Shown in pieces: positions 1 to 8,534 of a stretch of DNA of 60,657 nucleotides. Below the pieces are notes generated by a model. That model saw only the letters and a list, made by a program, of their open reading frames with translations. It had not been told where the DNA came from and did no database searches. Numbering within the stretch: the stretch's first letter is position 1; every line of letters begins with the position of its first letter. This stretch comes from Chersky-806 sp036502405 (GTDB taxonomy: Bacteria > Actinomycetota > Acidimicrobiia > IMCC26256 > JAENVU01), in assembly GCA_036502405.1 (NCBI GenBank), contig DASXYP010000108.1, forward strand, positions 1 to 60,657, given 5' to 3'. A program made the translations under genes and the position numbers.

Positions 1-819
1 TACTACGCGGGCTGCTCGGTGCTGGTCACCGAAGCCGACTTCTCGGACCTGACCGCGGCGTACCTCCGGCGCGCCGCGAGCCAGGGCGTCCGCCACGCCG
101 AGATCTTCTTCGACCCGCAGACGCACACCGACCGGGGCGTCGACTTCGCGACCGTCGTCGCGGGCATCACCGGGGCGCTCGCGGACGGGGAGCGTGAGCT
201 GGGCATCACGACGAAGCTGATCCTGTGCTTCCTGCGCCACCTCAGCGAGGACGCCGCGATGGCCACGCTCGACGCCGCGCTCCCGTACCGGGACGTGATC
301 GCCGGCGTCGGCCTCGACTCCGCGGAGTCGGGGAACCCGCCGTCGAAGTTCTGTGCGGTCTACGACCGGGCCCGGGCCGAGGGGTTCCTGCCGGTGGCGC
401 ACGCGGGGGAGGAGGGGCCGCCCGGGTACATCCGCGAGGCGCTCGACGTGCTCCAGGTGCGCCGCGTCGACCACGGCGTCCGGTGCATGGAGGACGACGC
501 GCTGGTCGAGCGGCTGGTGGCGGAGCAGGTGCCGCTGACCGTCTGCCCGCTCTCGAACGTGAAGCTGCGCGTCGTGGACGACCTCGCGGACCATCCGATC
601 CGGCGCATGGCCGAGCGGGGTCTCGTGGTGAGCATCAACTCGGACGACCCGGCGTACTTCGGCGGCTACATCGGCGACAACTACGTCGCGACCGCCGCGG
701 CGCTCGGCTTCGACCGGGACGCGATGCGCGCGATCGCGCGCAGCTCCTTCCTCGCCTCGTTCCTCGACGACGCCGAGCGCCGGCCCCATCTCGACGCCCT
801 CGACGCCTATCCCGACTAG
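1..819 (+). CDS. Adenine (or adenosine) deaminase, 5' end outside the window
   Basis: Zinc-dependent purine deaminase that hydrolyses the 6-amino group of adenine or adenosine in purine salvage. The reading frame is open from base 1 (YYAGCSVLVTEADF), so the start codon and the N-terminal HxH metal motif lie upstream. Visible family motifs are HAEIFFDPQTHTDRG, the HAGEE motif near base 400, the RRVDHG histidine, CPLSNVKLR, and the metal and catalytic segment INSDDPAYFGGY near the C-terminus. The SDDPAYFGGY form is the one I associate with the adenine deaminase subgroup rather than classical adenosine deaminase, which usually has a TDDP-type segment. Cytosolic. The substrate assignment is inference from that motif. 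Confidence 0.9.
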   Translation, partial: YYAGCSVLVTEADFSDLTAAYLRRAASQGVRHAEIFFDPQTHTDRGVDFATVVAGITGALADGERELGITTKLILCFLRHLSEDAAMATLDAALPYRDVIAGVGLDSAESGNPPSKFCAVYDRARAEGFLPVAHAGEEGPPGYIREALDVLQVRRVDHGVRCMEDDALVERLVAEQVPLTVCPLSNVKLRVVDDLADHPIRRMAERGLVVSINSDDPAYFGGYIGDNYVATAAALGFDRDAMRAIARSSFLASFLDDAERRPHLDALDAYPD

Positions 820-846
820 CGGGACCAGCGGGACCAGCGGGGCGCG

Positions 847-2745
847 TCAGAGGTAGCGGTTCTTCTCGGTCGGCGTCCGGAAGAACAGGAAGAACGCGGT
901 GTTGCGATCGTCGACCCGGCTCTTGCCCCAGGTGTTGTTGGCCAGGGTGAGGAAGTCGCGAGTGGTGTTGATGCAGCGGTCGTGGAAGCGGTCGACCGCG
1001 ATCGGCGTGCAGTCGTAATGGTTCATCCAGATGATGAACCCGCCCGGGCGGTTGAGGTAGATGTCGGTGGCCGAGTTCAAGTACTTCTCCCAGGACCCGG
1101 TCGCGTTCGAGAGCAGCTGGTTCATGTCCGGGATCGTGGGCAGGCACCACGCGCCGGCGGGGCAGGGCTCGGAGAACGGGCCGTAAGGGGCGAAGAACAG
1201 GTGCTGTGAGGCGATGCCGAACCCGGAGATGGTCTCGGGGCACCGCGGGTTGCTGTTCCGGGCGTCGCCGTCGCTGGCCGAGCCGCAGATGACCTGGGTC
1301 GACCACATCCGCTTGGTGGTCAGGTCGATCGTCGTGTCGACCGGGAGCGGCGAGAAGATGGCCTGCTGCGCCTTGACCGACTTGTCGTAGCCGTTGATGT
1401 CCGCCTGGACGTTCGCCTCGGCTCGTTCCTCCCACCGCCAGTAGTTCGTCGCCAGCGTCATCGCGGAGACCTCGAGGCCGTAGAAGTACTCGAAGCCGTC
1501 ACGCAGGAGCTTCGAGTCCTTCGCCCGGAAGAACCTTCCGGCGCGGTTCCGGACCACGGTCGGCCAGACGTCCATCACGCCCGTCGTCCCCTGCGCACCC
1601 GAGACGCGCTCCGGCAGCCCCTTGAGCACGCCGCTGTCGATCAGGTTGGCGCGGATCTGGAGCCGCAAGGCACCGGGGTTCGTCGCCGAGTTGTCGCCGA
1701 GCTCGGTGGCGCAGTACCGGGAGCTCTGGCTCTTGCCGCAGTTCTTCGTCACCTCGTCGAGCGTCTGCACGGCCTGGGTGACCACCTCGGGGCGCATGAA
1801 GCCGACGATGTTGTTGTACGTGTTCTGGTCGACCGCCGCCTTGATCTCGCGGGTCACGCTCTGGAGGTCGGCGAGCTGCTTCGCGATCTCCTCCAGCTTG
1901 TTGCTGATGTCGGCGAGGGCCTTCTCGGTCGGGCTCGCGAAGAAGCGGAGCACGTCACCGAACGGCAGGTCGTTGCACTTGGGCAGCTTCGGGTTCTTGA
2001 TGCACTCGGGATCGTTGGCACGCGCTCGCAGCGCCTCGAACGCCCAGGCCGCGACCGAGCCGGCGCCACCGACGCCCTTGGCCCGGAAGTGGCGGGTCGT
2101 ATCGCCCGCCGCGGCCTGCTCCGCCAGCTTCGTGGCGTAGGCGCGCAACCCGCCGTGATCCTCGGCGGCGGCGAGCAGCTTCGTCTGGTTCACCGTGGCG
2201 CCGGACGCGGCGACCGTCGCCGCGGGGTCGTCGGCGGGGACGTCGAGGAGCTTCGCCACCGCGAGCTCGGCCTCCGGCACCGCGAGGGTCGGGTGCCGGT
2301 CGAGGTACGCGGCGACGACCGTCGACACGGTGTTCACGTAGATGGTCTCGGGCGACGTGTACCCGTCGACCGTGGCCCGCAACGTCGGGCGGAACGGCTT
2401 CCCCGCCCGGCGCCCGTCCGTCGCGACGACCTGGAACTGCGACGGCAGGAACGGAGCGCTGATCGCGAACGCGCCGCCGACGAGCGTCTTGGTGGTCGGG
2501 GTGTCGGCGATCGGGCTGCCGTCGAGGTTGCGGATCGCGACGGTGGCGCCTGCGATCGGGTGGCCCGCCTCCACGATGCCGAGCACGACCGTCCCCTTCG
2601 GCGCGGTCGCGTGGGGTCGAGCGGTGGTGGACGCGCCCGACGGCGACGCTCCGGCCACGCTCACCGTCGCCGCCGCGACCAGGGTCACCGCGGCGAGGAG
2701 CGCGGTGAGCTTGCACGTCACCCGTCCGGTCAGCTGCTGGGTCAC
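847..2745 (-). CDS. Exported protein of unknown function with N-terminal Ig/carboxypeptidase-regulatory-like domain
   Basis: 632 residues from a GTG start. Residues 1 to about 33 form a Sec signal peptide: a short polar start with a lysine, then an alanine/valine-rich core ending near VAGASPSG. Residues about 48-130 (beginning KGTVVLGIVEAGHP) look like a beta-sandwich carrier domain of the carboxypeptidase-regulatory type. A helical segment around residues 270-310, with repeated LEEIAKQLADLQ spacing, could form a coiled coil. The C-terminal half has several cysteines and aromatic clusters, fitting an extracytoplasmic fold. I do not recognise the family. It stands alone, convergent with the deaminase; the crotonase operon downstream on the same strand ends at 2819. 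Confidence 0.75.
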   Translation of the reverse strand: MTQQLTGRVTCKLTALLAAVTLVAAATVSVAGASPSGASTTARPHATAPKGTVVLGIVEAGHPIAGATVAIRNLDGSPIADTPTTKTLVGGAFAISAPFLPSQFQVVATDGRRAGKPFRPTLRATVDGYTSPETIYVNTVSTVVAAYLDRHPTLAVPEAELAVAKLLDVPADDPAATVAASGATVNQTKLLAAAEDHGGLRAYATKLAEQAAAGDTTRHFRAKGVGGAGSVAAWAFEALRARANDPECIKNPKLPKCNDLPFGDVLRFFASPTEKALADISNKLEEIAKQLADLQSVTREIKAAVDQNTYNNIVGFMRPEVVTQAVQTLDEVTKNCGKSQSSRYCATELGDNSATNPGALRLQIRANLIDSGVLKGLPERVSGAQGTTGVMDVWPTVVRNRAGRFFRAKDSKLLRDGFEYFYGLEVSAMTLATNYWRWEERAEANVQADINGYDKSVKAQQAIFSPLPVDTTIDLTTKRMWSTQVICGSASDGDARNSNPRCPETISGFGIASQHLFFAPYGPFSEPCPAGAWCLPTIPDMNQLLSNATGSWEKYLNSATDIYLNRPGGFIIWMNHYDCTPIAVDRFHDRCINTTRDFLTLANNTWGKSRVDDRNTAFFLFFRTPTEKNRYL

Positions 2746-2818
2746 ACCTCGTCATCGGGCCGGCCCCCCGAGCCCTGTAGGAAATCCTTGCCAGGCCCGG
2801 CGGGTGCGGTCGGGTCGG

Positions 2819-3631
2819 TCAGGTCGGGTCGTCGACCTGCCAGCGCGGGTCGCGGCGCTCGGCGAACGCGCGGGGGCCCTCCTCCTGGTCGGGATGGCCC
2901 CACATCGAGACCAGCTCCCCGGCGCCGGCCCGGCACGCGTCCGTGAGCCCGAGCTCGAGCGCGCCCCACAGCGCCTTCTTCGTGGCGCGCATCGCCGCCG
3001 GCGAGTTCCGGGCGATCTTCTCGGCGAGCGCCTGGGCCTCGTCCCGCAGCTCGCCGGGCGGGTCGACGACCTGGCTGATCATCCCGAGCTCGTACGCCCG
3101 GTGCGCGGAGATCCGCTCGTACTTGCCGACGAACGCCATCCGCATCACGGCCTCGACCGGCATCTTGCGGAGCAGGCCGATCGCCTCGATCGCGACGACC
3201 TGTCCGACCGAGACGTGTGGATCGAAGAACTGGGCGTCCGAGGCCGCGATGACGATGTCCGCGTCGGCCACCCAGTGGAACGCGCCGCCCGCGCAGATCC
3301 CGTTGACCGCGGTGATCACGGGCTTCCACACCTCCTGCTGCCAGGCGGTGAAGTGCAGGTCCCAGTCCTCGACCGACTGCCGGTAGCGCTGCATGCCCTG
3401 ACCGTCGGTCGCGATCTCGGCGACGTCGACGCCGGTCTGGAACGCCCGGCCCTCACCGGTGTGCACGATCACCCGGACGTCGGGGTCGGCGTCGAGCTCC
3501 TTCCAGGCCACCGCGAACTCGTCGCGCATGTGCGCCGACATCGCATTGAGCTGCTCGGGGCGGTTGTTGATCAACCACCCGACCGGACCGCGGCGCTCCA
3601 CGATCAGGCAGTCGAACGACGAGTACTTCAC
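2819..3631 (-). CDS. Enoyl-CoA hydratase/isomerase (crotonase) family protein, copy 2 of a tandem pair
   Basis: 270-residue crotonase-fold protein, last gene of a four-gene minus-strand operon. The GTG start at 3631 overlaps the upstream stop by four bases (GTGA). Crotonase features are the N-terminal VGWLINNRPEQLNAMS strand and turn, the FQTGVDV oxyanion segment, and CAGGAFHWVADADIVIAASD. At the position where hydratases usually carry the first catalytic glutamate the sequence reads DPHVSVGQV, with histidine after the proline. The chemistry may therefore differ from simple hydration. The C-terminal third is nearly identical to that of the neighbouring gene. Probable role is acyl-CoA catabolism with the ligase and dehydrogenase of the operon; the exact substrate is unknown. 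Confidence 0.88.
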   Translation of the reverse strand: MKYSSFDCLIVERRGPVGWLINNRPEQLNAMSAHMRDEFAVAWKELDADPDVRVIVHTGEGRAFQTGVDVAEIATDGQGMQRYRQSVEDWDLHFTAWQQEVWKPVITAVNGICAGGAFHWVADADIVIAASDAQFFDPHVSVGQVVAIEAIGLLRKMPVEAVMRMAFVGKYERISAHRAYELGMISQVVDPPGELRDEAQALAEKIARNSPAAMRATKKALWGALELGLTDACRAGAGELVSMWGHPDQEEGPRAFAERRDPRWQVDDPT

Positions 3632-4473
3632 GATCGGTCCTTCCCGGAGTTGTCGCCGGAGGGCCCCTCGAGGGGGAGCCAGCTCGCCTCGCGGCGGTCG
3701 ACGAACGCGCGGGGGCCCTCCTCCTGGTCCGGGTGGCCCCACATCGCGGTGAGCTCGCCCGCGCCGGCCCGGCACGCGTCGGTGAGACCGAGCTCCAGGG
3801 CGCCCCAGAGCGCCTTCTTCGTGGCGCGCATCGCCGCGGGCGAGTTGCGGGCGATCGTCTCGGCGAGCGTCATGGCCTCCGCCCCGAGCCGGCCCGGCGG
3901 CTCGACCACCTGGCTCAGGATCCCGAGCTCGTAGGCGCGCGCCGCGGAGAGACGTTCGTGACGACCCGTGAGGGCCATGCGCATGATCGCCTCCATCGGG
4001 GACTTCCGGACCAGGGCGATGGCTTCATACGCGGTGACCTGCCCGATCGAGACGTGCGGGTCGAGGAACGTGGCGTCACTCGCCGCGATCACGATGTCGG
4101 CGTCGGCGACGAAGTGCAGCCCACCGCCGGCACAGACGCCGTTCACCGCCGCGATCACTGGCTTCCACACGCGGTTGTGCCACGCGGTCAGGCGCAGCTC
4201 CGCCCGTTTCGTCCGCCGGGACTGCTCGCGCAGCGCCGCCGGGTCGCGGCTCAGCTCCACCACGTCGAGCCCGGTCTGGAACGTCTTGCCGGCACCGGTG
4301 TTCACGATCACGCGCACCGCGGGGTCGGCGTCGAGCTCGGCCCACGCCCGCTCGATCTCCTCGAACATCACCGCGTTCATGGCGTTGCCGACGTCCGGCC
4401 GGTCGAACTCGAGCCACCCCACCGCGCCCCGGCGCTCGACGATCAACGTCTCGTAGCGGCCGGCCCCGCTCAC
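3628..4473 (-). CDS. Enoyl-CoA hydratase/isomerase (crotonase) family protein, copy 1 of a tandem pair
   Basis: 281 residues from a GTG start at 4473 that overlaps the stop of the CoA ligase by four bases. Longer upstream reading is excluded because it would run through the ligase. Crotonase signatures are GWLEFDRPDVGNAMN, FQTGLDVVEL and CAGGGLHFVADADIVIAASD. Like its downstream paralogue it has DPHVSIGQV in place of the usual catalytic glutamate segment. The two share long identical stretches in the C-terminal region (for example AAMRATKKALWGALELG and GHPDQEEGPRAF), so they arose by tandem duplication and may still exchange sequence. Cytosolic acyl-CoA enzyme; substrate unknown. Confidence 0.88.
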   Translation of the reverse strand: MSGAGRYETLIVERRGAVGWLEFDRPDVGNAMNAVMFEEIERAWAELDADPAVRVIVNTGAGKTFQTGLDVVELSRDPAALREQSRRTKRAELRLTAWHNRVWKPVIAAVNGVCAGGGLHFVADADIVIAASDATFLDPHVSIGQVTAYEAIALVRKSPMEAIMRMALTGRHERLSAARAYELGILSQVVEPPGRLGAEAMTLAETIARNSPAAMRATKKALWGALELGLTDACRAGAGELTAMWGHPDQEEGPRAFVDRREASWLPLEGPSGDNSGKDRS

Positions 4474-5909
4474 GGCGAGCCTTCGAGCTCGGCGTGGAGC
4501 GCGACGAGGTCCGGGCGGAGGAGCTTGCCGACCTGGTTGCGCGGGAGCGCGTCGACCCGGTGGAACGCGACCGGGACCTTGTACGGCGCGAGGTGCTCGC
4601 GGCACACCGCCCGCAGCTCGTCATCGGTCACCGACGCGCCGCCGACCACGAACGCGACCGGGACCGCGCCCAGCCGGTCGTCGGGGACGCCGACCACGCC
4701 CGCGTCGGCGACGTCGGGCACGAGCCGGAGCACCTCGGCGACGTGGTCGGGGAACACCTTGTTGCCGCCCCGGTTGATCACGTCGCCCGAACGACCCTCG
4801 ATCCAGACGAAGCCGTCGCCGTCCACCCGGGCGAGGTCGCCGGTGTCGACGAAGCCCTCGGCGTCGATCCGGTCGGCGAGCCCGGCGCCGTCCGCGTATC
4901 CGGCCGCCATCGATGGCGGCCGCACCAGCAACCGCCCGACCGCGTCCATCGCCGCGGCCGCCCCGGCGTCGTCGAGCACCTTGAGCGAGACGCCCGGGTG
5001 GGGGCGGCCGACCGCGCCGATCTTCTCGGGGTGGTCGCGGGCGTCGGCGGCGGTCCAGCCGATCACCTCGCCGATCTCGGCCTGGCCGTACCCGTTGAGG
5101 ACGGTGACGCCGAACCTCTCGGTGAAGCGACGGGCCTGGATCGGCGAGAGCGGGGCGGTGATGCTGCGGACGTAGCGCAGCGGCGCGAGGTCGGTGACCG
5201 ATCGGTCGTCGGCGAGCATCGTCATCGCCGCGGGTGGCAGCACGGTCGACCGGATCGCGAAGCGGCGGACGAGGTCGGCGAACCCGCCCGGCGAGAAGCC
5301 GTCCATCACGACGATCGGCGCTCCGGCGCGCAGGCCGAAGAGGACGTTGTAGATCCCGGCGTTGAGCGAGAGGGACACGGCGATGAGGTTCGGGCTCGCG
5401 GGCCGGCTGGGGTCGCGCGGCTTCGCCCGCAGCGGGCCGAGCACCCGGTCGAGCAGCTCGAAGTACGCGGAGTGCGTGTGCAGGATCGGCTTCGGCTCGC
5501 CGGTCGTGCCCGACGTCCACATGACGAACGCGGTGTCGGGATCGTAGGTGCGCGGAGCGTCCCGCGGAGCGAGTGATGCCGCGTCGTCACCGCGGAGGAT
5601 GGCGGCCGGCGCGGTCGCGCCGAGCACCTTCGCGACCTCCGGCTCGGGGATCCTCGGGTTCACCGGCACGAGCACCGCGCCGGCGAGCCAGATCCCGAAC
5701 ATCGTGGTGACCAGCCGAGGCCCGTCCGGCATCTGCACCGCGACCGCGTGCCCCGGCTGCACCCCCGCGCTCCGGAGCCGGTCCGCGGTCGCGGCCGCGG
5801 CGGCACGCGCCTCGTCCGCGGTCAGCGTGAGCTCCGGGCCGTGGAGCAGCGGCTCGCTCCCGGTGAGCGGGTGGTCGACCAGCAGCGTTGCCAACGACGG
5901 CGCGCTCAC
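4470..5909 (-). CDS. AMP-forming acyl-CoA ligase
   Basis: 479-residue member of the adenylate-forming (ANL) family, activating a carboxylic acid to its acyl-CoA with ATP. Core motifs are the P-loop-like WTSGTTGEPK, the NGYGQAE adenine-site motif, the GDLARVDGDGFVWIEGR hinge, and the C-terminal lysine region NQVGKLLRPDL. The GTG start at 5909 overlaps the stop of the acyl-CoA dehydrogenase (GTGA). It is the second gene of the operon acyl-CoA dehydrogenase, ligase, crotonase, crotonase, which has the layout of a short beta-oxidation module. The substrate is unknown. At 479 residues it is somewhat shorter than the usual 500-550, mainly because the N-terminal part is compact. Confidence 0.9.
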   Translation of the reverse strand: MSAPSLATLLVDHPLTGSEPLLHGPELTLTADEARAAAAATADRLRSAGVQPGHAVAVQMPDGPRLVTTMFGIWLAGAVLVPVNPRIPEPEVAKVLGATAPAAILRGDDAASLAPRDAPRTYDPDTAFVMWTSGTTGEPKPILHTHSAYFELLDRVLGPLRAKPRDPSRPASPNLIAVSLSLNAGIYNVLFGLRAGAPIVVMDGFSPGGFADLVRRFAIRSTVLPPAAMTMLADDRSVTDLAPLRYVRSITAPLSPIQARRFTERFGVTVLNGYGQAEIGEVIGWTAADARDHPEKIGAVGRPHPGVSLKVLDDAGAAAAMDAVGRLLVRPPSMAAGYADGAGLADRIDAEGFVDTGDLARVDGDGFVWIEGRSGDVINRGGNKVFPDHVAEVLRLVPDVADAGVVGVPDDRLGAVPVAFVVGGASVTDDELRAVCREHLAPYKVPVAFHRVDALPRNQVGKLLRPDLVALHAELEGSP

Positions 5910-7180
5910 GAGCGCGGCACCTCGTCCCAGGGAGCGTCCACGTACGGGTCGGGCTCGCGCGGGAGCCCGAGCACCCGCTCCGCCACGATGTTCTTGTTCA
6001 CCTCGGTGGTGCCGCCCTCGATGGTGTTGGCCCGGCTCCGGAGCATGGCCCGGCTCTCGAACGGCATCGCCCCCGCCCACGCCTCCGGATCCCCGCCGGG
6101 ACCGTCCCATGCGACCGCGCCGGGCCCGAGCAGGTCCGCCGCGAGCCGCTGGAGCCGCTGGTTGAGGCTGCCCTGGTGGACCTTGCCGATCGAGCCCGCC
6201 GGGCCCGGCGTCCCGCCCGCGCGCACCGACGCGCGCACGCGCTGGTTGGTCCAGTCGCGGATGCGCTCCTCGCAGTAGAGCGCCATGAGCTGCTGGCGGA
6301 CGTGCGGGTCGGTGGCGCGCCCGAGCTCCACCGCGCGCGCCAGGATGCGGTCGACGCCCGAGCCCCCGATCCGGTCCACGCCGCCCGAGCCGGACCCCGA
6401 CACCATCTGGCGCTCACCGGCCAGGGTCGAGCCCGCGACGCGCCAGCCGTCACCGGTCGCGCCGACCCGGTAGGAGTCGGGGACCCGCACGTCGTCGAGG
6501 AACACCTCGTTGAAGTCGATCTCGCCGCCGATGTGGCGCAGCGGGCGCACGGTCACACCGTCCGCGTGCAGGTCGACGACGAAGTAGGTGAGGCCACGGC
6601 GCTTCGGCACCTTCGGGTCGGTGCGGGTGAGGCAGATCGCGAAGTCCGAGCGGTGGGCCCAGGTGGTCCAGACCTTCTGGCCGTTCAGTACCCACTCGGC
6701 GCCGTCGCGCTCGGCCCGGGTCGCCAGCGACGCGAGGTCCGAGCCGGCGCCGGGTTCGCTCAGCAGCTGGCACCACTTCTCCTCGTTGCGCACCAGCGGG
6801 GGGAGGAAGCGCAGCCGCTGCTCCTCGTCGCCGTGCGCGAACAGCGCGGGGGCGGCGCTGTTCAGCCCGAGCGGGTTGAGCCGGCCGAGGTTGTAGGGCG
6901 CGAGGACCTCCTCGGCCACCCGGGCCTGCGCGGGCGCGAGGTCGAGCCCGCCGTACGCGACCGGCCAGGTCGCGACCGCCAGCCCGCTGTCCGCGAACTC
7001 GGGGTACCAGGCCTCGTACGCGGCGCGCGGCCGGACCTGGCGGATCGCCGCGCGACCGCCGTTCGCCGCCGCCGCCCGCCAGGGATCGGGGACGGTCGTG
7101 GCGACCCAGTCCGCCACGACCCGGCGCACGTCGGCGTCGGTCGACGAGCGGTCGAGCGGGAGGCGGCGGTCGTGGTCCAT
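5906..7180 (-). CDS. Acyl-CoA dehydrogenase
   Basis: FAD-dependent acyl-CoA dehydrogenase, about 424 residues, first gene of the four-gene catabolic operon. Visible features are the FAD/acyl-CoA middle-domain segment CQLLSEPGAGSDLASL, NGQKVWTTWA, the beta-domain, and the C-terminal helical bundle with the EGGTTEVNKNIVAERVLGLP motif typical of the family. I chose ATG 7180 (MDHDRRLPLD) because a TACGGT -10-like box lies nine bases upstream. A GTG at 7210 in the same frame would add ten residues but falls inside a CGTGA-N6-TCACG inverted repeat in the divergent promoter region. The gene is divergent from the MaoC-type hydratase at 7263, suggesting shared control. Confidence 0.92.
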   Translation of the reverse strand: MDHDRRLPLDRSSTDADVRRVVADWVATTVPDPWRAAAANGGRAAIRQVRPRAAYEAWYPEFADSGLAVATWPVAYGGLDLAPAQARVAEEVLAPYNLGRLNPLGLNSAAPALFAHGDEEQRLRFLPPLVRNEEKWCQLLSEPGAGSDLASLATRAERDGAEWVLNGQKVWTTWAHRSDFAICLTRTDPKVPKRRGLTYFVVDLHADGVTVRPLRHIGGEIDFNEVFLDDVRVPDSYRVGATGDGWRVAGSTLAGERQMVSGSGSGGVDRIGGSGVDRILARAVELGRATDPHVRQQLMALYCEERIRDWTNQRVRASVRAGGTPGPAGSIGKVHQGSLNQRLQRLAADLLGPGAVAWDGPGGDPEAWAGAMPFESRAMLRSRANTIEGGTTEVNKNIVAERVLGLPREPDPYVDAPWDEVPRS

Positions 7181-7189
7181 CGGGCTCGT

Positions 7190-7211
7190 ACCGTACGTGA
7201 TCGTCGTCACG
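7190..7211. promoter_or_regulatory. Divergent promoter region with CGTGA-N6-TCACG inverted repeat
   Basis: Between two divergent catabolic operons. On the minus strand TACGGT (7190-7195) lies nine bases before ATG 7180. An inverted repeat CGTGA (7196-7200) and TCACG (7207-7211) sits directly upstream, where a repressor could act. On the plus strand TAATGT lies about nine bases before ATG 7263. The arms are only five bases, so the operator reading is tentative. Confidence 0.4.
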
Positions 7212-7262
7212 GTGCTCCCGGCGGTGGGCCGCTCGCCGCGGCCCGCGTAATGTCACGGCTCG

Positions 7263-8534
7263 ATGGCTGACGGCGAAGGGATCACGGACGCGGGGGTCGA
7301 GCGCCTGCGCGCCCGCGTCGGCATCGCCCGGCCGCACACCCAGCCGCCGCACTACCGGTTTCCGAACGAGGACACGTTCCGCAACGTCGCCGAGGCCTAC
7401 GGCGACGACAACCCGCTCTGGGCCGACCCGGAATACGCCCGGGCCACCCGCTGGGGCGGCGCGATCGCCTCACCCCACCTCGTGGGCGGCGACACGCTCA
7501 TCGGCGAGGACGAGGTCACCGAGCTGGCCGAGGACGACCGCGACCTGATGCGGGGAGACCCGATCCGCGGGGCGCACGCCTTCTACTCGGGCAGCTCGCG
7601 CGAGTGGTGGGCGCCGCTCCGGCCCGGTCGCCGAATGGTCCGCCGCAACGCGCTGGTCGGCGTGCACGACAAGGGCAGCGACTTCGCCGAGCGGGCGATC
7701 CACGAGTGGACCGCGGAGGTGTTCGCCTCGCGCAATCCCGACGAGGTGCTCGCCGCGCAGTACCGCCTGATGATCCGGACCGACCGGACGAAGGCCGAGC
7801 AGCGCGGGAAGAACGACGCGATCGTCATCGAGCCGTACTCCGACGCGCAGCTCGCCGAGATCGACGCGACCTCGGCCGCCGAGCGCGGACTTCGCCGGGG
7901 CCGCGAGCCCCGCTGGTGGGAGGACGTCGAGGAGGGTGACGAGGTCGGGCCGCTGGTGAAGGGCCCGCTGCGGGTCACCGACATGGTGTGCTGGCACGTC
8001 GGCATGGGCATGGGGCTCTACGGCGTCAAGGCGCTGCGGCTCGGCTACGACCAGCGCCGGCGGGTGCCGCGCTTCTTCCGTCCGGACGACCTGAACATCC
8101 CCGACGTCCAGCAGCGCGTCCACTGGGATCCCGAGTGGGCGCGCCGGGCGGGCAACCCGGCGAGCTACGACTACGGGCGGATGCGCGAGACCTGGCTCAT
8201 CCACCTCTGCACCGACTGGATGGGCGACGACGCCTGGCTCTGGAAGCTCGACTGCCAGTTCCGCAAGTTCAACTACGTGGGCGACACCCACTGGATGCGC
8301 GGGCGGGTGACCCGCAAGCTCCTGGCTGACGGCGACCGACCCGCGGTGGAGCTCGACATCTGGGGCGAGAACCAGCGGGGCGAGACGACCACGCCCGGCC
8401 ATGCGACGATCCTGCTGCCGAGCCGGGAGCGCGGCGAGGTCAGGCTGCCCGACCCGCCCGGCGGCGCGACGACGTGCGCCGAGGCGCTCGTCGCGCTCGT
8501 CGAGCGGTTCGCGAACGAGGAGCGCAGGCCATGA
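7263..8534 (+). CDS. MaoC-type (double hot-dog) acyl dehydratase
   Basis: 423-residue protein with two hot-dog-like halves. The N-terminal half (about 20-170) starts with a FAS1-like dehydratase segment, including YRFPNEDTFRNVAEAYGDDN and GGAIASPHLVGGD. The second half (about 220-420) includes VEEGDEVGPLVKGPLRVTDM and HWMRGRVTRKL. The family hydrates enoyl-CoA or enoyl-ACP intermediates; in actinobacteria related proteins act in fatty-acid and steroid side-chain breakdown. It heads a plus-strand operon with a crotonase (four-base ATGA overlap) and an acyl-CoA ligase, and is divergent from the dehydrogenase operon. A possible -10 box TAATGT lies just upstream. Substrate unknown. Confidence 0.82.
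   Translation: MADGEGITDAGVERLRARVGIARPHTQPPHYRFPNEDTFRNVAEAYGDDNPLWADPEYARATRWGGAIASPHLVGGDTLIGEDEVTELAEDDRDLMRGDPIRGAHAFYSGSSREWWAPLRPGRRMVRRNALVGVHDKGSDFAERAIHEWTAEVFASRNPDEVLAAQYRLMIRTDRTKAEQRGKNDAIVIEPYSDAQLAEIDATSAAERGLRRGREPRWWEDVEEGDEVGPLVKGPLRVTDMVCWHVGMGMGLYGVKALRLGYDQRRRVPRFFRPDDLNIPDVQQRVHWDPEWARRAGNPASYDYGRMRETWLIHLCTDWMGDDAWLWKLDCQFRKFNYVGDTHWMRGRVTRKLLADGDRPAVELDIWGENQRGETTTPGHATILLPSRERGEVRLPDPPGGATTCAEALVALVERFANEERRP

Noticed and set aside
2342..3934. 530-codon open frame on the plus strand across the exported protein and first crotonase
   Set aside because: It is antisense to two genes with family motifs and has no start signal or domain of its own.
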